DNA of 12,418 nucleotides from CBFGTA01 sp965651595. GTDB taxonomy: Bacteria; Actinomycetota; Actinomycetes; S36-B12; UBA10799. Below are positions 6,975-12,418 of this stretch, piece after piece. The stretch covers positions 1 through 12,418 of the forward strand of contig CBFGTA010000066.1 of assembly GCA_965651595.1 (NCBI GenBank), given 5' to 3'. A program made the translations under genes and the position numbers. Under the pieces are notes generated by a model. It was not told where the DNA came from and did no database searches. It saw only the letters and a list, made by a program, of their open reading frames with translations. Numbering within the stretch: the stretch's first letter is position 1; every line of letters starts with the position of its first letter.

Positions 6975-6980
6975 ACAGTA
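6975..6980 (-). promoter_or_regulatory. -10 box for the His-rich membrane protein gene (leaderless)
   Basis: On the minus strand this reads TACTGT, a TANNNT match, 8 bases ahead of the ATG at 6966. Transcription would begin at or one base before the start codon. No good -35 hexamer was found. The remaining gap back to the MFS stop at 7087 (120 bases in total) shows no gene. Confidence 0.45.
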
Positions 6981-7086
6981 GCAGAGGACTTGATGGGCGA
7001 CGAGAACTTGTAGGGAGATCCCGACCGCAGTCACCCCGTCCGGGAGCTGACCCAACTTCGGCCGAATAGGGGAGTCCGGGCTTGCC

Positions 7087-8226
7087 TTACGGTTGCGGGA
7101 TTCGGCGCGACGCCATCAGGATCACCAGTCCGGCCAGGAGCGCTGCGACCATGGCGGCTAGCCAGGTGGCTGACCAGCCCACGTTGGTCGCTAGGAGGCC
7201 TAGGAGTAGCGGCCCGACCATGAGGCCAGCTGCTACACCTGTCTGAGACACGCCACTCGCTGCCGCGGTCGCTGCGGGGAAGCGGCGTGCCATCGAGAGG
7301 TGCTGGAGGCCCGGCCACCCCCAACCGAAAGCGTTCGCCACAATGAGCCCCACGACGAACAGAGGGGCCGTGCCGAATGCCATGGCCAGCCAGCCAACCG
7401 CACCCAGCACGCACAGCAGGGCCACCACAGCTAGAGAGTCAAAGGGAAAACGATCCGCGGCAATTCCACTGACGAGGCGAATCGCGAGCCCGGCCGCACC
7501 GCCAGCGGCCACGACCAGGCCAGCTACTCCTTCGCTGAGACCCACCTCAACGCCCCCAGCCGCCCCGAGCGCTCCGATCGATGTTGCCGCTAGGACGGCG
7601 AGCATGATACCTGCGGCTAGCAACCACAACGGCCGCACGAGGGTCCTCGGTACAGATCCCTCATGGCGGATCTGTCCGGTGGTGCGATCGGGTGGTACCA
7701 GAACGAAGGCTGCCGCGGCGACGAGTGCCGCCAGCAGATACGCGACTTGCCAGCCAACTGTGAGGGCGATGAGAGGCACGGCCAACCCGCCGAGGGTGGT
7801 AGCCAGGGGAATTGCCGACTGTTTGATCGCGAACCCGATGCCGAGCCGCTCCGAACGGACATGAGCTGCCACGAGCGCATTGCCCGCCGGTTGCCCCAGG
7901 GCATTGGCAATGCCCGCCACCATCAGCGCTGCCGCCAGCATGATCAGAGACCCGCTCGCAGCGCAGGCGATGGTCGCGAAGGCAGCACCCACGCTCGCGA
8001 CACGCACGCTGTGCTGAACGCCGAGTCGGCGAACTTGCCGCCCGAGCGGCGCGCTGCCAGCCATCGTGGTGGCCGCAAACAGGCTCGCCAGCAAGGCCAT
8101 CGAGGCCGGGTCGATTGAGAAGTCTCGACCGAGTTGTACCGCCATGGCCCCAGTCAAGAACAGTGGAAGAACCCCGGCGAGGTTGGCGAGGACGGCGGCC
8201 GCAACGGCCCGGCGGGATGTCGTCAT
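7087..8226 (-). CDS. Major facilitator superfamily transporter
   Basis: A 379-residue polytopic protein with about twelve hydrophobic helices, the usual MFS size. The N-terminal half carries LGRQVRRLGVQHSVR after helix 2, a form of the MFS loop 2-3 motif (G-x-x-x-D/R-R-x-G-R-R type). A middle loop rich in charged residues separates the halves. The second half has GIAADRFPF, the matching loop 8-9 signature. Substrate cannot be told from sequence; drug or metabolite efflux would be typical for this length. The ATG at 8226 (MTTSRRAVAAAV) leads straight into helix 1. The reading frame is open to a GTG at 8358, but the extra 44 residues are Arg/Ser-rich and lack any hydrophobic segment, so they are probably not translated. 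TAGATT at 8267-8272 is a possible -10 box for this start. Divergent from the DUF985 gene. Confidence 0.85.
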   Translation of the reverse strand: MTTSRRAVAAAVLANLAGVLPLFLTGAMAVQLGRDFSIDPASMALLASLFAATTMAGSAPLGRQVRRLGVQHSVRVASVGAAFATIACAASGSLIMLAAALMVAGIANALGQPAGNALVAAHVRSERLGIGFAIKQSAIPLATTLGGLAVPLIALTVGWQVAYLLAALVAAAAFVLVPPDRTTGQIRHEGSVPRTLVRPLWLLAAGIMLAVLAATSIGALGAAGGVEVGLSEGVAGLVVAAGGAAGLAIRLVSGIAADRFPFDSLAVVALLCVLGAVGWLAMAFGTAPLFVVGLIVANAFGWGWPGLQHLSMARRFPAATAAASGVSQTGVAAGLMVGPLLLGLLATNVGWSATWLAAMVAALLAGLVILMASRRIPQP

Positions 8227-8266
8227 AGTCCGCGCTGGCAGGTTGACGATGGCCGCTTCACGGCCC

Positions 8267-8272
8267 CAATCT
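8267..8272 (-). promoter_or_regulatory. Candidate -10 box for the MFS transporter gene
   Basis: On the minus strand this reads TAGATT, a TANNNT match. Transcription would begin near 8260, giving a leader of about 34 bases before the ATG at 8226. This supports the shorter start over the GTG at 8358, which would lie upstream of the box. No clear -35 was found. Confidence 0.3.
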
Positions 8273-8381
8273 AGTCGGCGGCTGCTATTGCGTGGGGCGG
8301 TCGTCCGTTTCTGCGTGCTCGACCGACGTACGCTAGAGCCGACTAGAGCGACCGACACAGCGAGGTAGCAGACCAGAAGAT

Positions 8382-8399
8382 CACGGTGGTTCTACCGTG
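8382..8399. promoter_or_regulatory. Dyad-symmetric operator candidate between MFS and DUF985 genes
   Basis: CACGGT (8382-8387) and ACCGTG (8394-8399) form a perfect 6-bp inverted repeat with a 6-base centre, in the 229-bp divergent gap. A plus-strand -10-like box TACCGT (8393-8398) lies inside the right half-site, so a bound dimer would block transcription of the DUF985 gene from it. The transcript would start near 8405, leaving about 50 bases of leader. Confidence 0.42.
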
Positions 8400-8442
8400 T
8401 CTTGTGTCGCGGGGTGGTTGCGAGTAGGTGGCGCCAAGAGTC

Positions 8443-8448
8443 GAGGAG
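8443..8448 (+). promoter_or_regulatory. Ribosome binding site that fixes the DUF985 gene start
   Basis: GAGGAG is followed by a 7-base spacer and GTG at 8456. The other in-frame choices (8402, 8468 and the ATG at 8477) lack a comparable site, so the GTG is preferred. Confidence 0.6.
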
Positions 8449-8455
8449 ATTTGCT

Positions 8456-8902
8456 GTGGGTCCGGAAGTGTCGCGCATGATCGACCGGTGGGAGATGCAA
8501 CCGCACCCGGAGGGTGGATGGTATCGGCGTCAGTGGACGTCACCAGTTGGCGTGGAAACAGCCCGCGGCCCGCGGCCGTCCGCTTCATCGATCGTCTACC
8601 TCCTCGAGCCTGGGCAGATTTCCCGTTGGCACCGGATTCATGGATCGTCCGAGATGTGGCTATGGCAGGCGGGCGGCGAGCTAGACCTGCGCACAGGTGG
8701 AGATGGTCCGGTTCCCGGCGAACCGACTGTGTGTCGGCTCGGCCCGCTAGCGGAGGACACGGGGCCCGTTTGGGTGGGGCCGGGGTGCTGGCAGACTGCC
8801 CGGCCGGTCGGCGGGCAGTGGGTGCTAGTCGTCTGCGTCGTGTCGCCGGGGTTTGATTTCGCCGACTTCGAATTATCCCCGGAGGTCCACGCCAATGAGT
8901 AG
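8456..8902 (+). CDS. DUF985 (cupin_5, YML079w-like) protein
   Basis: A 148-residue beta-barrel protein of the DUF985 cupin family. The family hallmark is visible in order: MQPHPEGGWYRRQW near the start, then SSIVYLLEPGQISRWHRI, then SEMWLWQAGGELDL, and a late WVGPGCWQTARP strand followed by VVSPGFDFADFEL at the C-terminus. The His of WHRI and the Glu of SEMW lie at the usual cupin ligand-pocket positions. Family members are structurally known cupins whose substrate is uncertain, so no reaction is assigned. The GTG at 8456 is chosen because of GAGGAG seven bases ahead. The stop is 9 bases from the ATG of the DUF1905 gene, so the two are probably cotranscribed. Confidence 0.85.
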   Translation: MGPEVSRMIDRWEMQPHPEGGWYRRQWTSPVGVETARGPRPSASSIVYLLEPGQISRWHRIHGSSEMWLWQAGGELDLRTGGDGPVPGEPTVCRLGPLAEDTGPVWVGPGCWQTARPVGGQWVLVVCVVSPGFDFADFELSPEVHANE

Positions 8903-8911
8903 TATCACCCG

Positions 8912-9205
8912 ATGCAGTGGTCATTCGAAGCAGAGTTGTGGATGTGGGATGCTCGTCGGTCGGACACGTGGACATTCGTCACTGTTCCGCCGGTCATCGG
9001 TGACGAGATTCGGGAGGTTCCCTTCCCCCGGGCCGGCTTCGGGTCAGTTCGGGTCGAGGTCACGGTCGGCGTTACCACCTGGGCGACGTCGGTATTTCCC
9101 GACAAGACCTCGGGAAGTTACGTACTGCCTATCAAGAAGGCCGTTCGTTGTGCCGAGCAGTTAGAGGCCGGCGACCAAGTCGCTGTCACCCTCACACTTG
9201 CCTGA
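8912..9205 (+). CDS. DUF1905 domain protein
   Basis: A 97-residue protein covering the complete DUF1905 domain. The recognisable signature runs FEAELWMWDARRSDTWTFV, then GFGSVRVEVTVGVTTW, then TSVFPDKTSGSYVLPIKKAVR and a final AGDQVAVTLTL. The fold is a small beta barrel and its biochemical role is not established. The ATG at 8912 fits the family start, and an in-frame TAG at 8900-8902 (the DUF985 stop) rules out anything longer. No Shine-Dalgarno lies at normal range: GGAGG is at 8881-8885, 26 bases upstream. Initiation probably depends on ribosomes finishing the DUF985 frame 9 bases earlier. Ends 33 bases from the convergent cupin gene, with no terminator seen between them. Confidence 0.87.
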   Translation: MQWSFEAELWMWDARRSDTWTFVTVPPVIGDEIREVPFPRAGFGSVRVEVTVGVTTWATSVFPDKTSGSYVLPIKKAVRCAEQLEAGDQVAVTLTLA

Positions 9206-9238
9206 TTGCTCGTAGATCTCGCGCTGATGCGTACAGAC

Positions 9239-9583
9239 TTACTGCGATACGGCCACAGTCAGCAAAACCACGGAGTCTTCGATGGCTTCGAGGTCGTGTC
9301 GTTGCTCAGGGATGGCGCCCCAGAGCCCAGCGGTAGCCTCCCACCGTTGCTGTGCGTCAGGCCCGCGGACGTGCAGCACTACTCGCCCCATGATGACCTG
9401 CAAAGTTGCTTCGCCGGGGCTGTCATGCTCGCCGAGGCGAGTGCCAGCGGCGAGCGCAATGAGCGTTTGTCTCAGGGCATGGCCGCTGCCTCCGTACAGG
9501 GTCTCGGCCGCCCTCCCGCTCGGCGTGCCGGTGGCCTTGTCGAGAAGCCGCCCCGCCAGGGTGGGCAATGAGTGACTCTGCAT
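9239..9583 (-). CDS. Small single-domain cupin protein
   Basis: A 114-residue protein. Residues 1-25 are a helical lead (SLPTLAGRLLDKA). The cupin barrel follows: ALRQTLIALAAGTRLGEH with the first metal-site region GEHDSPGEATLQVIMG (H53, E58, G66), then GLWGAIPEQRHDLEA with H96 as the second-motif His, then DSVVLLTV. The first motif has one His instead of the usual HxH pair, a pattern seen in many small bacterial cupins, so metal binding is possible but unproven. Function is unknown; a sensor or protective role would be guesswork. No Shine-Dalgarno precedes the ATG at 9583, but TAAAGT ends exactly 6 bases before it, so the mRNA is probably leaderless. It is divergent from the secreted fibronectin III gene across 292 bases. 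Confidence 0.78.
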   Translation of the reverse strand: MQSHSLPTLAGRLLDKATGTPSGRAAETLYGGSGHALRQTLIALAAGTRLGEHDSPGEATLQVIMGRVVLHVRGPDAQQRWEATAGLWGAIPEQRHDLEAIEDSVVLLTVAVSQ

Positions 9584-9589
9584 GCGCCC

Positions 9590-9595
9590 ACTTTA
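9590..9595 (-). promoter_or_regulatory. -10 box of the small cupin gene (leaderless)
   Basis: On the minus strand TAAAGT, a TANNNT match, is followed by GGGCGC and then the ATG at 9583. The 6-base gap puts the expected transcription start on the A of the start codon. No clear -35 hexamer was found. Confidence 0.5.
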
Positions 9596-9696
9596 TCTGA
9601 CGTTCCCGAGTCCGGCAGGATTCATCATGCCGCCACGAATTCAGGCATCTCGCGGAAAATCACATGCCTTATCGTTCAGGCACCCCGGATCCCGAC

Positions 9697-9742
9697 TGTA
9701 GGCGGATTTCGGCCTACAAGCACCCTTGTGTAAGGGGGGCTT
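9697..9742 (+). promoter_or_regulatory. Two adjacent stem-loops upstream of the secreted Fn3 protein gene
   Basis: TGTAGGC (9697-9703) pairs with GCCTACA (9712-9718) around an 8-base loop. The next stem is AAGC-A-CCCTT (9718-9727) with AAGGG-GG-GCTT (9732-9742) around GTGT, followed by a pyrimidine-rich run with TTCTTTT at 9752-9758. They lie about 135-180 bases before the ATG at 9876. They may be a leader attenuator, or, if transcription begins near 9762, DNA dyads flanking the promoter. I do not recognise a known riboswitch class. Confidence 0.35.
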
Positions 9743-9755
9743 TCCGGCTTATTCT
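9726..9755 (+). promoter_or_regulatory. Candidate promoter for the secreted Fn3 protein gene
   Basis: TTGTGT (9726-9731) and TATTCT (9750-9755) are separated by 18 bases and resemble a housekeeping -35/-10 pair. Transcription would start near 9762 and give a leader of about 110 bases. A second -10-like box, TATCGT at 9670-9675, would instead place both stem-loops in the transcript. Confidence 0.35.
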
Positions 9756-9875
9756 TTTCCAACAACGTTCTTCGTTTCACTCACTGTGGGTCGCGCAACG
9801 CGCTCGCTGTGGAAGTAGATGGGCAGCCCTTGGCCGCAGAACAAGTTGGCCCCGAACATGTTAAGGCGGTACACA

Positions 9876-11567
9876 ATGCGACGGTGCCTGGCGGCGCTTG
9901 CGGGAATGATCGTGATGGCTGGCGCTCTGGTGGCGGGCCCATTCTCGGGAATGGCTCACGCAGCTGGCGAGGCCTACGGCACCGACTGGCCAATCGACTC
10001 GATGGGTGAGCCAGGGGCAGTGGCGACTGCTCCAGCAGGCGTGCCGGGCGCGGGAACCATCTATGTAGCCAGCAACCGGACTGATCAGGTGCGGCTGACC
10101 GCAGTGGATTCCGCGACCGGCAATACCTTGTGGACCACTACGGACATCTATGAGCGCCCTATTTCTATGGCCGTTGCGCCCGCTGGCACCCCGCGGGCTG
10201 GTTCGCTGTACCTATTCGGGTCGGAATCACTGCAAACGGTGTCCCATGAGGGCGATTCTTCCGAGCATGAGCGCATCGACAACGACTTCACTCCCAGCGG
10301 TCGTGGAGCGATCCTTCCGAGTGCAGCCGACGCATCGAGCGGGCGAGTGGTTGTAGTCGGTGGGCACGGTGGGGATGGAATTGTGCGCACCTACACCCCG
10401 GACTTGCAGCCGGACCTTGACCAGACCGGCATCGAAGGTGCTGGATCGCTGAGTGGAGTTGCCGCCGTCCAGACGGGTACCAATTCCGGTTCAGTTTTCG
10501 TGTCCCGCACATCGACCGGACAGGTCGACAGACTCAACTCGAACTTGCAAGTGACAGGTACTGTCGTCACAGCATTGCCAGCTCGCATCTTGACTGCCGG
10601 GGTGCGGCCTGGGGAGAAGGCTGCAACAGTGTTCGGTGCAGGACTTGCCAGCGGCTTGGGAGTGCGTGAGGCCAACGTCATGCAGATCCGTCCAAATTTG
10701 ACGGTCTTGGAGACGCCGTTGGGAACAGCCGACGGATTCCCGACTGGGCTAGCCGTTGCCGATTCCGGGACGGTGAACCAGGGAACGAGCTTCCTCACGT
10801 TCCCTGATCTCTTTGGTGGAGTGCGGGTGTTCAACGCAGGCGGAACTGTTGCAACGACGCTGCCGCCCGCCCCCGGCGAAACCATGCGCGGTATTGCAGT
10901 CGTACCGGCCGGACTCCCGGCGGGTGGAATCGCATTTGTAGCGGTCACCACTAACCTTGGGGGAGTGCTCCGGCCGATTCTGCCGCAGCCGGGTCAGGTT
11001 CGTTCTCCGCAGGTCACGATTCAGCCTGGCGGCCGAGCGACCGTCACCTACCAGCGACCGTTCCCGACCACATCGGTGGGACTAACTCGCTACCAGTTGT
11101 CGACCAACAACGGCCAGTCTTACGGTCCGTGGCAGACAGTCGGGGGTGCTGGCCTCACCCTGCAGTTGACGGGACTGCAGCCGGGTAGCCGCAACATCGT
11201 GCGAGTGGCGGGCACCAACACGGTGGGCACCGTCGGATTGGTTCGCGACATCCGCGTCGACTATCCGGCCACGAGCCCCAGCGCGCCGCGCTCGATTGCC
11301 GTCAAGAAGCTCAAACCCAAGAAGAAGGTCAGCAAAGCGACGGTCACCTGGGCGACTCCCGCATCGACCGGAGGTGCGCCGATTACGAGCTACCAGGTAC
11401 GTCATCGGATCGGGAAGAAGAAGTTCACCCGGTGGGTGACTGTGTCGTCGGCCCAGCGCAGGATTGTGATCGGCAAGCTGAAGCGCAAGAGCGTCGTCCA
11501 TGTCGAAGTCAGGGCCCGCAACTCTGTGGGATTCAGTCCCGTGGCGGTTCGGAAGTGGCGGCAGTAA
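9876..11567 (+). CDS. Secreted beta-propeller-like protein with two C-terminal fibronectin type III domains
   Basis: A 563-residue exported protein. Residues 1-29 are a signal peptide (MRRCLAALAG start, cut after AHA). Residues 31-370 contain about six weakly similar units of the form VAPAGxPxxGxxYV followed by a strand and a xxNxxxxV turn, for example at 50-65, 100-114, 193-211, 290-308 and 340-356. This fits an NHL-like propeller. Two fibronectin III domains follow (about 375-462 and 467-563). The second has SAPRSIAV, VTWATPASTGGAPITSYQV and VRARNSVG. It is strongly basic (KKLKPKKKVSK, RIGKKKFTRW, GKLKRKS). No LPXTG, membrane anchor or catalytic motif is seen. The protein may bind cell wall or polysaccharide; this is inferred. 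The ATG at 9876 has AAGGCGGT at 9863-9870, five bases upstream; ATGs at 9858 and GTG at 9819 are in frame but less well supported. Confidence 0.78.
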   Translation: MRRCLAALAGMIVMAGALVAGPFSGMAHAAGEAYGTDWPIDSMGEPGAVATAPAGVPGAGTIYVASNRTDQVRLTAVDSATGNTLWTTTDIYERPISMAVAPAGTPRAGSLYLFGSESLQTVSHEGDSSEHERIDNDFTPSGRGAILPSAADASSGRVVVVGGHGGDGIVRTYTPDLQPDLDQTGIEGAGSLSGVAAVQTGTNSGSVFVSRTSTGQVDRLNSNLQVTGTVVTALPARILTAGVRPGEKAATVFGAGLASGLGVREANVMQIRPNLTVLETPLGTADGFPTGLAVADSGTVNQGTSFLTFPDLFGGVRVFNAGGTVATTLPPAPGETMRGIAVVPAGLPAGGIAFVAVTTNLGGVLRPILPQPGQVRSPQVTIQPGGRATVTYQRPFPTTSVGLTRYQLSTNNGQSYGPWQTVGGAGLTLQLTGLQPGSRNIVRVAGTNTVGTVGLVRDIRVDYPATSPSAPRSIAVKKLKPKKKVSKATVTWATPASTGGAPITSYQVRHRIGKKKFTRWVTVSSAQRRIVIGKLKRKSVVHVEVRARNSVGFSPVAVRKWRQ

Positions 11568-12387
11568 CTCCGGCCTCGACCCGCTCCCGACAGTCCTGAT
11601 CGACAGGTAGATAGATCACCAGGTGGATGTCGGGCGTGTCGGCGGGGATCACTCGGTGTTGCTCGAAGACGAGTCGCCCCGCCTGCGGATGTGCAAACTC
11701 GCGGGTCCGATTCTCGAAGCCGCTGACCTTGTGTTCCGACCAAGCGGCGTCGAACTCCGGGCTGATCGCCTGCAGGCGGCTCACCCAGTCGTGGTGCGTG
11801 CCGTGGGCGTCCAGACGTGCCGTTGACCGAAACTCGGCAACGAACTGACGGCTCATGGCTGGCCAGTCCGGCAGCATCTGGCGCAGTTGATGATCCGTGA
11901 AGATCAGCCACAGCAGGAACCGATTTTCGACCGGTGTGGTGGCGATCGTCGGATATAACCACTCGTACGACCCATTCCATCCGATGATCGCGCCATCGGC
12001 AGCGACCGCGAATGCTGGGGCGGGGTCCTGGGCGGTCAGCAAGCGGCGCAGATGGGCCGGAAGAATCGGTGTCGGGGAGTTCCGCGAGGAAGTGCCCGGG
12101 GAGAAACCAGCCAAGCCCAACACATAGTTCCGCTCAGAATCACTCACGCGCAAGGTGTCGGCAACGGCTGTCAGAACTTGGCGCGAGGGATTGATCCGGC
12201 GGCCTTGTTCGAGCCACGTGTACCAGGTGACACTCACCCCCGCCAGTACTGCGACCTCTTCGCGCCGCAGGCCTTCGCTGCGCTGTCGACCAACAGTCGG
12301 AAGGCCATAGTCGGCCCGGACCAGATGTCGGCGCCGTTGCTGCAAGAAGCTGCCCAACTCGCGGCGACGCTCGTCCTGCTCTGACAC
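11533..12387 (-). CDS. MmyB-like helix-turn-helix transcriptional regulator
   Basis: A 284-residue XRE-type regulator. The N-terminal DNA-binding domain (about 10-95) contains the family signature SEGLRREEVAVLAG, VSVTWYTWLEQGR and SRQVLTAVADTLRVSDSER. The MmyB ligand-binding domain follows (about 105-265), with PAFAVAADGAIIGWNGSY, FTDHQLRQMLPDW, VAEFRSTARLD and FEQHRVI. In this PAS-like domain family a fatty-acid-type ligand has been proposed. Such regulators commonly control a neighbouring gene, often an oxidoreductase, but the divergent neighbour lies outside the window. The GTG at 12387 has no Shine-Dalgarno; a -10 box TAGTTT ends 6 bases ahead, so the mRNA is probably leaderless. The 3' end overlaps the convergent Fn3 gene by 35 bases. 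Confidence 0.9.
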   Translation of the reverse strand: MSEQDERRRELGSFLQQRRRHLVRADYGLPTVGRQRSEGLRREEVAVLAGVSVTWYTWLEQGRRINPSRQVLTAVADTLRVSDSERNYVLGLAGFSPGTSSRNSPTPILPAHLRRLLTAQDPAPAFAVAADGAIIGWNGSYEWLYPTIATTPVENRFLLWLIFTDHQLRQMLPDWPAMSRQFVAEFRSTARLDAHGTHHDWVSRLQAISPEFDAAWSEHKVSGFENRTREFAHPQAGRLVFEQHRVIPADTPDIHLVIYLPVDQDCRERVEAGVTAATSEPPRD

Positions 12388-12393
12388 GATTCA

Positions 12394-12399
12394 AAACTA
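12394..12399 (-). promoter_or_regulatory. -10 box of the MmyB-like regulator gene (leaderless)
   Basis: On the minus strand TGC-TAGTTT gives a TANNNT box followed by TGAATC and the GTG at 12387. The 6-base gap makes the GTG the expected first transcribed codon. The -35 would fall at or past the window end. Confidence 0.5.
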
Positions 12400-12408
12400 G
12401 CACTCTGA

Positions 12409-12418
12409 CTACTAGTAG
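12409..12418. promoter_or_regulatory. 10-bp palindrome, candidate autoregulatory operator of the MmyB-like gene
   Basis: CTACTAGTAG is a perfect palindrome at the right edge, just upstream of the regulator's -10 box. ACTAG occurs twice, at 12396-12400 and 12411-12415, 15 bases apart. Regulators of this family often bind their own upstream region, so autoregulation is plausible. The site may continue past the window. Confidence 0.35.

Noticed and set aside
8343..8975. Minus-strand open frame of 210 codons
   Set aside because: Opposite the DUF985 gene and the start of DUF1905; rich in Arg, Pro and Thr with no recognisable domain.
9643..9669. Inverted repeat AGGCAT-N16-ATGCCT in the cupin/Fn3 gap
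   Set aside because: Arms are short and the loop long, with no T tract and no fixed relation to either promoter; likely chance.

Overview
The window looks like a piece of an actinobacterial (high-GC Gram-positive) chromosome. The reasons are strong G/C preference at third codon positions, frequent GTG starts, an MmyB-type regulator, a YcnI/CopCD copper cluster, a class III Flp pilin, and several genes whose TANNNT -10 boxes sit 6-8 bases before the start codon, as expected for leaderless mRNAs. I cannot name the genus. No rRNA, tRNA, CRISPR array, insertion sequence or integrase gene was seen, so this reads as ordinary chromosome rather than a mobile island.

Layout: positions 1 to about 8226 are nearly all minus strand. 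In transcription order they are an MFS transporter (8226-7087), a His-rich small membrane protein (6966-6406), a copper-handling operon of YcnI-like protein, CopC-CopD fusion and a second diverged YcnI-like protein (6188-3041), a seven-helix GGDEF-EAL protein (2935-584), and a lone Flp pilin (401-195). A plus-strand coding fragment enters at base 1. The right third changes strand often: a DUF985 cupin and DUF1905 protein pair (plus, 8456-9205), a small cupin (minus, 9583-9239), a secreted beta-propeller/fibronectin III protein (plus, 9876-11567), and an MmyB-like regulator (minus, 12387-11533) whose 3' end overlaps that of the secreted protein.

How the parts may work together: the two YcnI proteins and CopCD share tight spacing, including a 4-base ATGA overlap, and should act together in copper handling at the outer face of the membrane. 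The His-rich membrane protein just upstream may belong to the same process, but that is inferred from position. The GGDEF-EAL protein keeps every recognisable EAL catalytic residue and has GADEF in place of GGDEF, so it is more likely a c-di-GMP phosphodiesterase than a cyclase; its position beside a pilin gene is suggestive only. The other genes look independent. I did not find a convincing novel system. The most useful observations are the doubled and diverged YcnI arrangement, an in-frame tandem duplication in the first YcnI, three probable leaderless genes, several dyad-symmetric candidate operators, and the convergent gene overlap.
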